Source: Neorhizobium sp. UBA7851 (GTDB lineage Bacteria > Pseudomonadota > Alphaproteobacteria > Rhizobiales > Rhizobiaceae). Taken from it: DNA of 41,284 bases. The translations under genes were made by a program, and so were the position numbers. The notes below the pieces were generated by a model, which saw only the letters and a program-made list of their open reading frames with translations, had not been told where the DNA came from and did not search any database. How positions within the stretch are numbered: position 1 is the stretch's first letter; every line of letters starts with the position of its first letter. The stretch covers positions 312 through 41,595 of the forward strand of contig DLSX01000091.1 of assembly GCA_002500765.1 (NCBI GenBank), in the 5' to 3' direction. Positions 1 through 9,035 of the stretch are shown in pieces.

Positions 1-3000
1 GCGAGGCGCGGATCGTGCCGTAGCGCGAGATATGTTCGCCGCCTTCCCCGGAATTCGACATGCCGCCGACCATGTTGGTGCCATGGGCGACGGCCTCATG
101 TGCGTTCGCCACCAGTGCACCGTGGCTCATCGCGCCGGAGGCGAGAAGCGGCGTGATTTCGCTCGCCGGCTGAACCTCATCGAGCGTAATGCCGGAGGGC
201 GCGGTTCCGAGCAGTTTCAGATAGGCGAGAGCCTGGCCGCCTGCATGAACGGCAAGCGCGCCGCCTTCCAGCCAATGGCCGAGAATATCGCTGCCGAAGC
301 GGACAACGAGCGACTGGCCGAGCGCTGCAAGACGGGCGAGATCGCCGCCCTGCGGTCCTGTCAGGCTCAAGCGGAAGACGTCGTCTGGCAAGGCCTCGCA
401 GCTCAACCCGCGAACGAGGAAACTGTTGTTGCCCTTGCGGGAAAAACGCTTCATCTCCTTGCGGAAATCGTCCGGGGAAGCTGCGTAAGTGACGTCTGCC
501 GGGAAAGCCAGCACGTCGCGAAGCGCAGCGGGGCGACGGGCGCGTTCCTCCGCCATCATACGCGCGAAGGAACGATAGCCGGGCGTAATGGCGAAACGGT
601 CGATCGCTTCGGGAGACAGCCGGTCGTAGCTCGTATTCGTATAGACTGCGTCATCGATGCCGAATGCGTCATCGAGGCGATTTAGGGTGAGCAGGCGCAG
701 GAAGGGATCTTCCTCGCCATCCGGCTCGGCAAAGGAAGGCTTTTCCTCCGTCATATCGACGAAGCCGCGCACGGCCGTGGTGCCGAATGAGTGGCCAGCA
801 CCTTCGGCGCGTTCCTTGAACAGGCCGAGCAGCGGGATTTCGTCTTCACTTTTTACCGTCAGTGCCTTGGCGTGCCAATCGGCGACCGCCTGGGCGATGA
901 CCTTGAAGTTGACACCACCGACCGGCGTCCTGACGTTCGGGAAGTAGCGCTTGAGCACCGGATCACTGGTGTCGAGGAAATTCGGCTCGAAGAATTCGCC
1001 GGCAACATAGCTTTCGGCGGTGCAGAGACCGACCTTGCCCATGGTCTTCATCAGGGATTTTTCGGCCGCCTTGGCAAACCGCTTGAAGGCCTTGTCGGCT
1101 TCCGCCCCGAACTTCTCCTCGGCGCGGAACTGCACGCCGAGCGGGTAGACGGCAGAAGCGCCGAAGCCGAGCGCTGCGGCAACGTGATGGGAGGACGAGA
1201 TCTGGCCGCTTTCGACCACGAGGGAGATCCGCAGGCGTGCGCCTTCCTCGATAAGCTTCTGGTTGATCGCCGAGACTACAAGGATCATCGGAAGCGCTGC
1301 GCGGTCGCGCGCCACATGCCGGTCTGTGACGACGGCAATGCCGCCTTCGTCGCGGGCAAAGGTTGCGATCGCATCGCAGAGCTTGCCGATGCCGGCTTCC
1401 AGCGCCTGCGCATTGGCATCTGCATCATCGAGGATCGGCGTGTAGAGCATTTCGAAGCGCCGGAAAGGCGTCTCCGTCTGCTCGCGCAGCTTCAGCATGT
1501 CGAGATGGGTGAGGATCGGCGAAGGAACGACAATCTGCCGTGCCGCCTTTGCGCCGATATTCGGCTTGGCGCCGAGAGCGATACGCAGCGTCATGCCGTC
1601 GGCCTCGCGAATACTGTCGAGCGGCGGGTTGGTTACCTGGGCGAAGCGCTGCGAGAAATACTTCGCGACGCCGCCTTCCTGATCGGACAGCGCGTTGATG
1701 GCATTGCCATAACCCATGGCGGAGATCTTTTCTGCGCCGGTCGCAAGCATCGGGTCCATCAGGAACTTGAAGCTTTCCTGATTGTGGGAATAGGCGACGT
1801 AACGCTGGTGGCGCTCCAGATCGCCATTATAACGAAGCGGCGAGCCTTGAGTTTCGGCCGGAATTTCCGGCAGGTCTGAAAGGCGCACGCGAGCGTCGAT
1901 CAAGAGATCGCGGTATGGCCGGCGGGCGGCTAGCATTTCCAGCGCTTCGAGTGTGCCATAGCTGCGCTTCTCGACGTGATCGTAAACCAGCATGCCGCCG
2001 GCTTCGATACGGCCGCGGCTGAGCACGGTTTCCGGGGGGAAGGCGATCTGACCGGCTTCCGACATGACGCAGAGATAGTCTTCCGTCTCGACAGTGCGCA
2101 GCGGGCGCAGGCCGAGCCGGTCCAGCCTTGCCCCGATCACGTCGCCATTGCCGAATATCAGCGCTGCCGGACCGTCATTCTTCTCCTCGTAAAGGGAGAA
2201 GTATTCGAGCATGGCGACGACTTCAGCGGACAGTGTCTCGTCGTTTTCCCATGCCGGCGGCATCATCGAGACGACTGCGGTAACGAGATCGAGGCCGTCT
2301 TCCAGAACGCGGGACTGTAGCGTCTGGTCGAGGCGGCAGCTGTCCGACTGTCCCTTGGGGCGGATGATGGCGGCATTTTTAGCGGCAGCAATCGCCGCTT
2401 CCGACAGGCGGTTCTTGCGGTCGGTGTTGAGTTCGCCGTTATGCGCCATCTGCCGGAACGGCTGGGCCATGGACGGATGCGGGTCCGTGTTGGTGGAAAA
2501 CCGCGTGTGGAAATACATGGTGTGGATCGTGTGATCCGGGTCCACCAGATCGCGGAAATAGGGAATGACCTCGTCCGAGTTGAGACGGCCCTTCAGAACC
2601 TGCGTGCGGGCGCTGAGCGAAATCGGGTAAAGACCGCCAAGCTCGGCGCGCGTATAGGCTTCCGCCTCGATCGCCAGCAGCGCCTTGTGGATGCGGAAGT
2701 CGAACTCGGCCGGCGAAGCGGCCTCGCTGTGACAGCTGAAAACCCATTGACGGATCGTCAGCTGGTGCCGAATGGCGGCGGGCCGGATCGCATCATTGTC
2801 GACCGGCACATCGCGCTTCAGCAGAATTCCGAAACCCTGCTCTGCCAACGCCGCCTCAACGAGGCGCTCGGCTTCCTGATGAAATGCGGGATCTGCCGAC
2901 AGGAAGAAATTGCCAACACCGAAACGGCGCGGCTGAAGATCGGGGCGTCCGGTCAGCTTGCGGAAGAAGCCGAGAGATAGGTCCAGGGAAATGCCGGCTC

Positions 3001-3181
3001 CGTCGCCCACACCTTCCGCGGACATGCCGCCGCGATGCGGAACCGCACAGAGGGCTTCGTGGCCCTTGAGCAATACGTCATGGGTCTGAACGCCGCTCTT
3101 TCGCGTTATGAAGCCGACGCCGCAGCTGCTTTTTTCCTCTGCGGGATCATATAGACCGAAGCCATTATTTTTCGCTTCCAT
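1..3181 (-). CDS. gltB: Glutamate synthase (GOGAT) large subunit, class-II amidotransferase type, 3' end cut by window
   Basis: About 1060 residues are visible; the gene runs off the left edge and a full-length GOGAT alpha chain is about 1500 aa. The open frame starts at ATG 3181, with GGGAG about 8 nt upstream. Residues 1-19 look like a short propeptide before Cys20 in CGVGF, the expected Ntn nucleophile of the glutaminase domain. The context TDPHPSMAQPFRQMAHNGELN near residue 250 is the typical glutaminase core. The last visible stretch (about residues 1010-1060: SGAMSHGAL, then SNSGEGGE and RYGT) is the start of the FMN-binding synthase domain. Known role: glutamine plus 2-oxoglutarate gives two glutamate. 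It lies downstream of the D-aminotransferase in the hydantoin cluster but has its own upstream gap with a promoter-like signal. I infer a catabolic paralogue that restores amino donor, since the housekeeping gltB normally sits beside gltD; what lies to the left is not visible. Confidence 0.88.
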   Translation of the reverse strand, partial: MEAKNNGFGLYDPAEEKSSCGVGFITRKSGVQTHDVLLKGHEALCAVPHRGGMSAEGVGDGAGISLDLSLGFFRKLTGRPDLQPRRFGVGNFFLSADPAFHQEAERLVEAALAEQGFGILLKRDVPVDNDAIRPAAIRHQLTIRQWVFSCHSEAASPAEFDFRIHKALLAIEAEAYTRAELGGLYPISLSARTQVLKGRLNSDEVIPYFRDLVDPDHTIHTMYFHTRFSTNTDPHPSMAQPFRQMAHNGELNTDRKNRLSEAAIAAAKNAAIIRPKGQSDSCRLDQTLQSRVLEDGLDLVTAVVSMMPPAWENDETLSAEVVAMLEYFSLYEEKNDGPAALIFGNGDVIGARLDRLGLRPLRTVETEDYLCVMSEAGQIAFPPETVLSRGRIEAGGMLVYDHVEKRSYGTLEALEMLAARRPYRDLLIDARVRLSDLPEIPAETQGSPLRYNGDLERHQRYVAYSHNQESFKFLMDPMLATGAEKISAMGYGNAINALSDQEGGVAKYFSQRFAQVTNPPLDSIREADGMTLRIALGAKPNIGAKAARQIVVPSPILTHLDMLKLREQTETPFRRFEMLYTPILDDADANAQALEAGIGKLCDAIATFARDEGGIAVVTDRHVARDRAALPMILVVSAINQKLIEEGARLRISLVVESGQISSSHHVAAALGFGASAVYPLGVQFRAEEKFGAEADKAFKRFAKAAEKSLMKTMGKVGLCTAESYVAGEFFEPNFLDTSDPVLKRYFPNVRTPVGGVNFKVIAQAVADWHAKALTVKSEDEIPLLGLFKERAEGAGHSFGTTAVRGFVDMTEEKPSFAEPDGEEDPFLRLLTLNRLDDAFGIDDAVYTNTSYDRLSPEAIDRFAITPGYRSFARMMAEERARRPAALRDVLAFPADVTYAASPDDFRKEMKRFSRKGNNSFLVRGLSCEALPDDVFRLSLTGPQGGDLARLAALGQSLVVRFGSDILGHWLEGGALAVHAGGQALAYLKLLGTAPSGITLDEVQPASEITPLLASGAMSHGALVANAHEAVAHGTNMVGGMSNSGEGGEHISRYGTIRAS

Positions 3182-3218
3182 GTTCAGACTCCCACAGGAA
3201 ATAAGTCAACTCTGCTGA

Positions 3219-3245
3219 CCTATATAATGTGATATATGGAGTCAA
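3219..3245 (-). promoter_or_regulatory. Promoter-like element with an embedded palindrome ahead of the GOGAT gene
   Basis: On the minus strand a TTGACT box (3245-3240) is followed after 15 bp by TATAGG (3224-3219). Between and over them lies the imperfect palindrome TATATAATGTGATATA (3221-3236; TATATnAnnTnATATA symmetry). A second TTGACT occurs at 3209-3204. The 215-bp gap 3182-3396 holds no gene. The symmetry suggests a repressor site overlapping the -10 region; the regulator is unknown, with GntR or LysR type possible. Confidence 0.4.
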
Positions 3246-3396
3246 GTTTAATCGTTTTTGCACCGCACAACAACACTTTGGCGACCTGCAGGGATGGAGC
3301 GGGTCGAGCTGGAAAATGACCGGATAGAAGTGGTTTGCGAGGCTCGGGACCAGCAAGGATGGCTTCATCCCTGCTCGTCCCAAAGTGATGCCTATG

Positions 3397-4251
3397 TCAG
3401 ATGGCGCTGGCCGTCTTGTGCGCGATATAAAGCTCGCGCAGCTTCAGGGTCAGCGGCCCGGGCTTGCCATCGCCGACAGGCTGGCCGTCGATCACGGTTA
3501 CCGGCAGGACGAAACTCGTTGCCGATGTGATGAAGGCCTCGGCGGCAGCCTTGGCTTCTTCCGGCGAGAACGGGCGTTCCTCATAAGGAATACCGGCCTT
3601 GTCGGCGATGTCGAGAACGCTGGCGCGGGTGATGCCGTGCAGAATGGCATTCGACAGCGGCCGGGTAATCAGCTTGCCTTGCCTGTCGATGATATGGGCG
3701 GTCGCCGAGCTTGCTTCGGTCACGAAACCGTCTTCCACCAGCCAGGCGTCATCAGCGCCCTTTTCCATCGCCTGCATCTTGGCCATGGACGGATAAAGCA
3801 GCTGCACCGTCTTGATGTCGCGGCGTTCCCAGCGCCAGTCGGGCAGCAGCGCCACCGACATGCCGGTTTTCACCTTGGGATTCTCGATCACCGATTTTGC
3901 CTGGGTGAAGAGAACTAGTGTCGGCTTTGGTTGCTTCGGAAAAGTGAAGTCGCGGTCGGCGGCGCCGCGGGAAATCTGCAGGTAGATCAGGCCTTCCGTC
4001 AGATCGTTGCGGCGAACGATCTCGCGGTGAACTTCAAGCAGCTCCTCGGTCGAGATCGGCAGCTTGATACCCAGTTCGGTGATCGAACGCTTCAGGCGGG
4101 TGGAATGACCATCATATTCCAGAAGCTTGCCGCCAATGACGCCGGTCACCTCGTAGATCGCATCGGCAAACAGAAAGCCGCGATCGAAAATGGAAACCTT
4201 TGCATCGGCTTCCGGCAGCCATTCGCCATTGAGATAAACGATACGGGACAA
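3397..4251 (-). CDS. dat: D-amino-acid aminotransferase (class-IV PLP enzyme)
   Basis: 284 aa with a TTG start at 4251. This start is chosen because AAGGAG sits about 9 nt before it and because the family begins directly with the IVYLNGEW strand; the frame stays open about 35 codons further upstream to 4356, but that part does not look like this family. Fold-type IV features are the DRGFLFADAIYEV segment (Asp23-Val35, with Tyr33) and the PLP lysine Lys147 in RRDIKTVQLL. VTEASSATAHII follows at about 175, and NAILHGITR, binding the cofactor phosphate, near 200. Length matches Bacillus D-alanine aminotransferase (about 283 aa). Known reaction: D-amino acid plus 2-oxoglutarate gives 2-oxo acid plus D-glutamate. 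It follows LysR by 101 bp and is placed to consume the D-amino acid made by the D-carbamoylase. A branched-chain aminotransferase role is a less likely alternative. Confidence 0.88.
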   Translation of the reverse strand: MSRIVYLNGEWLPEADAKVSIFDRGFLFADAIYEVTGVIGGKLLEYDGHSTRLKRSITELGIKLPISTEELLEVHREIVRRNDLTEGLIYLQISRGAADRDFTFPKQPKPTLVLFTQAKSVIENPKVKTGMSVALLPDWRWERRDIKTVQLLYPSMAKMQAMEKGADDAWLVEDGFVTEASSATAHIIDRQGKLITRPLSNAILHGITRASVLDIADKAGIPYEERPFSPEEAKAAAEAFITSATSFVLPVTVIDGQPVGDGKPGPLTLKLRELYIAHKTASAI

Positions 4252-4352
4252 GACGGGTTCTCCTTCAGGATGATGAGCGGCAGTCAGCGAATGCTGTGCA
4301 GCGCCGGTATGGCAAAATGGAAGCGCAGGCTGCCGCCGACGCAAAAAACGGA

Positions 4353-5267
4353 TCACAGCACATCGCCGACGGCTCGTTTCAGTTCGGCAATGAAACCATG
4401 CAGCAGGCGCGAGCGTGGAACGCCCTTGCGGGTAATCATCACCGCCGGGATCTCGCAGGGCGGCTGGAAGGGAAGTTGCACCAGCCCTTCGGAAGGCTGG
4501 TAGGCGGCGCTATAGGGATCGACGATCGCGGCGCCAACCCCGGCACCGGCCAGAACCGCAGCAGTCGCGCAATAACGCACTTCGACGCGCGGTTCATAGG
4601 TCATGCCGTCGCGCTCGAAGGCATCACGCAGCATCTGGCCCATGCGCGATTCGACCTCCAGGCCGATGAAACCATGCTCCGTCAGATCGTTGACCGTCAC
4701 TTCCTGACGTGCAGCAATCTCGTGCTCTTTGGGCACCAGAGCGACCATGTGAGTGCGCGCCAAAACCTCGATATTGACCGAAGGGTGGCGCTCGAGCGCG
4801 ATCGCCAGCCCGATATCGGCAGCGCCGCTCTGGACGGCATCGATCACATGTTCCAAACGGCGAACGTCGTAGGAAACCGAGACATCCGGCCGGTCTTTCA
4901 GGAAGCGCGCGAGCGCCATCGGCGCCACCGTATTGCCGAGCGGCGGCGTCGACATGATCCGCAACCGGCCCGACGTGCCATGCCGGATCGAGCGGGCGCG
5001 GGCGGAAAAATTGCGCAGCATGCTGAAGACTGGGCGGACTTCCTCGAACAGAAGCAGTGCCTCCTCGGTCGGCTCCAGCCGCCGATGCAGGCGTTCGAAC
5101 AGGGTTACGCCGAGCTGGTTCTCGAGCTGGCGTATGCCGTTGGATACGGCCGGCTGGGAGATACCCAGCTGCTCGGCAGCCTCGACAGTTGTCTCGCAGC
5201 GCATCATCGCGCCAAAAATTTCGAGGAGGCGCAGCGAGATATCCGGCTTGTGCTCGATTTCGCTCAT
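4353..5267 (-). CDS. LysR-family transcriptional regulator
   Basis: 304 aa. The N-terminal winged helix-turn-helix (about residues 10-70) contains TTVEAAEQLGISQPAVSNGI and then LGVTLFERLHRRLEPTEEA, the classic LysR signature. The effector-binding LysR_substrate domain follows from about residue 95 (RLRIMSTPPLGNTVAPMAL). Its ATG lies 5 nt after the racemase stop, so it is almost certainly co-transcribed inside the hydantoin operon rather than divergent, which is less usual for this family. The likely role is to sense a hydantoin, carbamoyl-amino acid or D-amino acid and activate the importer and hydrolase genes from the region at 11.5 kb. Effector and target sites are inferred from position only. 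Confidence 0.9.
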   Translation of the reverse strand: MSEIEHKPDISLRLLEIFGAMMRCETTVEAAEQLGISQPAVSNGIRQLENQLGVTLFERLHRRLEPTEEALLLFEEVRPVFSMLRNFSARARSIRHGTSGRLRIMSTPPLGNTVAPMALARFLKDRPDVSVSYDVRRLEHVIDAVQSGAADIGLAIALERHPSVNIEVLARTHMVALVPKEHEIAARQEVTVNDLTEHGFIGLEVESRMGQMLRDAFERDGMTYEPRVEVRYCATAAVLAGAGVGAAIVDPYSAAYQPSEGLVQLPFQPPCEIPAVMITRKGVPRSRLLHGFIAELKRAVGDVL

Positions 5268-5272
5268 GGCTG

Positions 5273-5944
5273 TCAGGTCAGAACCGCGCCGAGCGCCATG
5301 GCGACGGCCGCCTGGGTCGGGTCGATGACGCGAATGCCGAGTTCCGTTTCCAGCCTGCGTCGATGACCGGACATGCCGGCGCAGCCAAGCACGACCGCCC
5401 CGGCACCCATCTGCCGAAGCTTCGTGCCGGCCTTGAGCAGTGCCGAATAGCTCTCCTCCCCATGGCCGCTTTCCGCAACGCTGATCGAACCTTCGAGTGC
5501 GACTTCACCGGCAAGCCTGCCATCGACGCCAAGGCGGCGAAGGTTTCGCAAGTGGCGCGGGATCGAGCCTTCCGCGACTGCGATGACGCCGAAGAGATCG
5601 GCAAGCGTCAGCGCACTCAGCACCCCGGCATCCTGAATGCCATAGACAGGCTTGGTCGTGATAGACCGGGCGAGATCGAGACCTGGCTGCGAGTAGCAGG
5701 CCAGCACATAGGCCGAAGCATCCGGCCGGCTTTCGATCAGGTCGGCGGTGCGCAATGCGGCCTCATCGACATGGCGCTGTGTGACGACACCAGGCGGGCC
5801 TTGCCTGATGGTGACGCATTCGATCACCGGACCACCGGGAAACTGCATGCCGGCAACCGCTTCACGAAGGCCTTCGGTGACGATTTCGGAACTGTTCGGA
5901 TTGATGACGAGGATAGGGCCGATACTGCTCTTGAGCGTGCTCAT
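5273..5944 (-). CDS. hyuA: Hydantoin racemase (Asp/Glu/hydantoin racemase family)
   Basis: 223 aa; ATG 5944 overlaps the hydantoinase stop by 4 bp (ATGA) and has GGAG 9 nt upstream. The cofactor-independent racemase fold is shown by INPNSSE near residue 14 and by the two catalytic cysteines, Cys83 (LACYSQPG) and Cys188 (VVLGCAGM), each in the expected half of the pseudo-symmetric protein. Agrobacterium hydantoin racemases carry the same pair at nearly the same spacing. The enzyme interconverts D- and L-5-monosubstituted hydantoins, so that a D-specific pathway can use both isomers. Its place between hydantoinase and regulator supports hydantoin over aspartate or glutamate as substrate. Confidence 0.88.
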   Translation of the reverse strand: MSTLKSSIGPILVINPNSSEIVTEGLREAVAGMQFPGGPVIECVTIRQGPPGVVTQRHVDEAALRTADLIESRPDASAYVLACYSQPGLDLARSITTKPVYGIQDAGVLSALTLADLFGVIAVAEGSIPRHLRNLRRLGVDGRLAGEVALEGSISVAESGHGEESYSALLKAGTKLRQMGAGAVVLGCAGMSGHRRRLETELGIRVIDPTQAAVAMALGAVLT

Positions 5945-7401
5945 GGCGCGATCTCCACGCCAAAATTCTGCGCCGGATCGAGTTCCTTGGCGCGGTAACC
6001 GGGTTTGCCCGTCAGGTCGACCGGATTGCGGGCGATAAAGCGGCCACGGCCGCGCTCCGCCTTCAACGCGCCGTTCTCGACGATGACATCGCCGCGGCTC
6101 ATCGTCAGAACCGGCCAGCCTTCGATCTCCATGCCCTCGAACGGCGTGTAGTCCATATTGTCGTGCTGGTCGGCAAGCGTGGCCGTGCGGCGGGCTTCCG
6201 GGTCCCAGATCGCGATATCTGCATCGTAACCGGGTGCGATCGTACCCTTTTTTGCCACACCGAATGTCCTGGCCGCATTGGTGCTTGAGAGCGCGACGAA
6301 CTGCTGCAGCGTGATGCGGCCCTTGGCAACACCCTCGGAGAACAGATAGGGCAGGCGCATGGCGATGCCGGGCATGCCGTTGGCAATTTTGGGGTAAGGC
6401 GCATCCGCGCCATTGGCGAACTTGCCCGAGGCATCGAAACGGTATGGCGCGTGGTCGGAAGATACGCTCTCGAACGTGCCGGACTGCACATGCCGCCAGA
6501 GCGCAGCCTGCGTCGCAGCATCGCGCACCGGCGGCGAGCAGATGAATTTCGCACCGTCCATGCCCGGACGGTCGAGATCCTCGCGGGTCAGCGCCAGATA
6601 TTGCGGGCAGGTTTCGGCAAACAGTTTCGTGCCGGCAAGCTTTTCCCGCTGGACGATGGCTGCGCCGCCAGAAGTCGATACATGGACGATGAAGAGTGCG
6701 GCATCGACGAGTTTCGCCAGCGAGACGGCGCGATTGATCGCTTCCTCTTCCGCCAGTTCCGGACGGCTGATGGCATGATATTTCGGCGCGGTGAGGCCGG
6801 CAGCGGCCAGCCGCTTGTTCATCCATTTGACCATGTCGTTGTTTTCGGCATGGACCATCGTGAGCGCGCCATGGGTTTTCGCCACCGTCAGAATGTCGAG
6901 CATGCCGCCATCGCCGATATTCATCAGGTCATAGGTCATGAACACCTTGAAGGAGGTGATGCCGCGGGCAAAGACACCCGGCAGCTCTTCCAGAACGGCG
7001 GCGGACGGATCGGAAATGATCAGGTGATAGGAATAGTCGAGCACCGATTGCGGTGCCGCGCGACCGTCATAGGTCGAAATGACATCGGCGATCGACTGGC
7101 CGCGATGCTGTGCGGCAAACGGAATGAAGGAGGAATTGCCGCCGAAGGCCGCAGAGACAGAGCCCGAATAATAGTCGTCGGCGGACATCAGGCCGCTGGA
7201 GCTTTCCTGGGCGATATGGGCATGCGCCTCGATGCCGCCCGGAACCACCAGCCTGCCACTCGCATCGATGCGACGCGCGCCGCCGCCGATCTTCTCGCCG
7301 ATGGCAGCGATGCGACCATCGATGATGCCGATATCGGCATCGAAGACGTCGGATGCCGTGGCGACGCGCCCACCATGGATGACGGTATCGAACTCTGTCA
7401 T
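5941..7401 (-). CDS. hyuH: D-hydantoinase / dihydropyrimidinase
   Basis: 486 aa from ATG 7401, preferred because GAGGAA lies 7 nt before it; an in-frame GTG at 7416 would add five residues but lacks a good ribosome site. This is a cyclic amidohydrolase of the urease/DHOase superfamily. The binuclear metal site is complete: His60 and His62 in EAHAH, the lysine to be carboxylated Lys152 (TSFKVFMTYD), His184 (VHAEN), His240 (FIVHVS) and Asp316 (SSDHAPY). It opens the hydantoin or dihydropyrimidine ring to the N-carbamoyl amino acid. The stop overlaps the racemase start, and the gene follows the carbamoylase stop by 11 nt. Classic dihydropyrimidinases (pyrimidine degradation) look the same in sequence; the D-carbamoylase and racemase neighbours favour hydantoin use. 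Confidence 0.92.
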   Translation of the reverse strand: MTEFDTVIHGGRVATASDVFDADIGIIDGRIAAIGEKIGGGARRIDASGRLVVPGGIEAHAHIAQESSSGLMSADDYYSGSVSAAFGGNSSFIPFAAQHRGQSIADVISTYDGRAAPQSVLDYSYHLIISDPSAAVLEELPGVFARGITSFKVFMTYDLMNIGDGGMLDILTVAKTHGALTMVHAENNDMVKWMNKRLAAAGLTAPKYHAISRPELAEEEAINRAVSLAKLVDAALFIVHVSTSGGAAIVQREKLAGTKLFAETCPQYLALTREDLDRPGMDGAKFICSPPVRDAATQAALWRHVQSGTFESVSSDHAPYRFDASGKFANGADAPYPKIANGMPGIAMRLPYLFSEGVAKGRITLQQFVALSSTNAARTFGVAKKGTIAPGYDADIAIWDPEARRTATLADQHDNMDYTPFEGMEIEGWPVLTMSRGDVIVENGALKAERGRGRFIARNPVDLTGKPGYRAKELDPAQNFGVEIAP

Positions 7402-7412
7402 GACGCTGTTCC

Positions 7413-8339
7413 TCACACTTCGACGATGACGCCGGTCTGGCTCGTGATGCGGCCATAATGTTCGATACGACGATGGCGTTCGAAATCAAAGATCGTCTTC
7501 TTGCCGAAGTCGCATTTGGCAAAATCGCATTCGGCGATGATCAGTTCGTCTTCCTCGGTCACGGCCCTTGCCAGGATGAAGCCGTCCGGATCGACGATGA
7601 TCGAGCCGCCCATCAGCGGATGACCATCCTCGACACCCGCCTTGGCGATGCCCGCGACATAGGTGGCATTCTGGTAAGCGCCAGCCTGCAGCGAGAGTTC
7701 CGAATGGAACAGGCGCTTCTCCAGGCCTTCGGCGCTCATCTGGGCGTTTACCGAAGGCGTGTTGTAGCCGATCGTCACCAGCTCGACGCCCTGCAGGCCG
7801 AGGCAGCGGAAGGTTTCGGGCCAGCGGCGGTCGTTGCAGATCGCCATGCCCATGATCACGCCTTCATTGCGCCAGACGTTGAAGCCCAGGTCGCCGGGTT
7901 CGAAATAGCGCTTTTCGAGATGCTGGAAGGCGCGCTCGGTATCGTATTCCGAATGGCCGGGAAGATGGATCTTGCGATATTTGCCGACGATGTTTGCCTG
8001 ACGGTCGGTGATGATCGAGGTGTTGTAATAGTGGCCGTCCGGCGTCTTTTCGGCATAACCGAAGGTAATCGCGATATTGAGTTCGCGGGCGCGGTCGAAA
8101 AGCGGCTGGGTGGCGGCGTTCGGCATTTCCGTTTCGAACCAGAAATCGATCTCGGCCTGGTCTTCCATATACCAGCGCGGGAAGAAGGTGGTCAGCGCCA
8201 GTTCCGGGTAAACGACCAGATCGGCATCCTTGGAGGCTGCCTCATCGAGCAGCGCGATCATGCGCTTGATGACGCTTTCGCGGCTGTCGGCCTTCTGGAT
8301 GGCGCCGAGCTGAGCACCTGCAATCTTCATGACGGTCAT
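7413..8339 (-). CDS. hyuC: N-carbamoyl-D-amino-acid hydrolase (nitrilase superfamily)
   Basis: 308 aa from ATG 8339, which has AAAGGAA about 6 nt upstream; the longer open frame to 8411 lacks family sequence. The nitrilase triad is in place: Glu46 (VYPELALTTFFPRWY), Lys123 (KYRKIHLPGH) and Cys168 (AICNDRRWPE). The CNDRRWPE block followed by GLQGVE and IGYNTP is diagnostic for the Agrobacterium-type D-carbamoylase (about 304 aa) and separates it from beta-ureidopropionase and aliphatic amidases. The reaction is N-carbamoyl-D-amino acid to D-amino acid plus CO2 and NH3. It is the first enzyme gene after the transporter genes of the operon, 20 nt behind the second permease. Confidence 0.93.
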   Translation of the reverse strand: MTVMKIAGAQLGAIQKADSRESVIKRMIALLDEAASKDADLVVYPELALTTFFPRWYMEDQAEIDFWFETEMPNAATQPLFDRARELNIAITFGYAEKTPDGHYYNTSIITDRQANIVGKYRKIHLPGHSEYDTERAFQHLEKRYFEPGDLGFNVWRNEGVIMGMAICNDRRWPETFRCLGLQGVELVTIGYNTPSVNAQMSAEGLEKRLFHSELSLQAGAYQNATYVAGIAKAGVEDGHPLMGGSIIVDPDGFILARAVTEEDELIIAECDFAKCDFGKKTIFDFERHRRIEHYGRITSQTGVIVEV

Positions 8340-8359
8340 TGGGGTTCCTTTCGAAGCGA

Positions 8360-9025
8360 TCAGGCGGCCAGACGCCGCTGGAAATGGCTGACGAGGCGCA
8401 CCAGCGGCCACAGCAGCACGAGATAAAAGAGAGCGGCCAGCACCAGCGGCGAGGCATTGTAGGTGACCGAGCGGGCCATGCCGGCATTGTAGAGAAGCTC
8501 GGAGAGCGAGATGACGGAGGCGAGCGAGGTGAGCTTCACCACCTCCACCGTGTTCGACAGCAGGTCCGGCAGGACGTTTCGCACCGCCTGCGGCAGGACG
8601 ACATGGATCAGCGTCTGCGCCGGATTAAGGCCCGTCGACTGTGCCGCTTCCCACTGGCCTTTCGCGACTGAGATCAGGCCGGCGCGATAGACCTCGGCAT
8701 AATAGGAGGAATTGTTGAGCAGGAAGGCGATGACGACGGCGGCAAAGGGCGAGATATTGATGCCGGCAAAGGGCAGGCCGGCATAGATGAAGATCAACAG
8801 AACCAGTGGCGGGAGCGCCCGGAAAAGGTCGGTATAGGCAATCGAAAGCCAGCGCAGCCAGCGGCGCTCGCTCATGTTGCCGAGCGCCACGAACAGGCCG
8901 CCGACAAGGCCAAGCAGGATCACGGCGCTGCAGAGCTGCAGTGTCATCCACAGGCCGGTGATGAGCAGCGGCAGCGACTTGCGCATGATCTCGATGTTGA
9001 AGAACTGATCGATGAAAATATCCAT
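8360..9025 (-). CDS. ABC transporter permease, polar amino acid (HisM/GlnP) family
   Basis: 221 aa from ATG 9025, with a strong TAGGAGG ribosome site. The HisM/HisQ-type permease domain (BPD_transp_1) shows an N-terminal hydrophobic helix, TDLFRALPPLVLLIFIYAGLP near residue 65, the EAA loop (YRAGLISVAKGQWEAAQSTGL, about 108-128) that contacts the ATPase, and VLPQAVRNVLPDL after it. About five transmembrane segments are expected. It pairs with the upstream permease as a heterodimer. Clustered with hydantoin-converting enzymes, it probably imports hydantoins or N-carbamoyl amino acids, though specificity lies in the binding protein. Confidence 0.9.
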   Translation of the reverse strand: MDIFIDQFFNIEIMRKSLPLLITGLWMTLQLCSAVILLGLVGGLFVALGNMSERRWLRWLSIAYTDLFRALPPLVLLIFIYAGLPFAGINISPFAAVVIAFLLNNSSYYAEVYRAGLISVAKGQWEAAQSTGLNPAQTLIHVVLPQAVRNVLPDLLSNTVEVVKLTSLASVISLSELLYNAGMARSVTYNASPLVLAALFYLVLLWPLVRLVSHFQRRLAA

Positions 9026-9035
9026 GTCCGGCCTC

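Noticed and set aside
32..2980. Plus-strand open frames across the left 3 kb (for example 32-685, 791-1879, 2441-2980)
   Set aside because: They are antisense to a continuous GOGAT frame with clear domains; their translations are Arg/His/Gly-rich and match no family.
5273..6826. A 517-aa frame extending the racemase far upstream through the hydantoinase gene
   Set aside because: The extra 294 residues are an out-of-frame reading of the hydantoinase; the racemase proper starts at 5944 with its own ribosome site.
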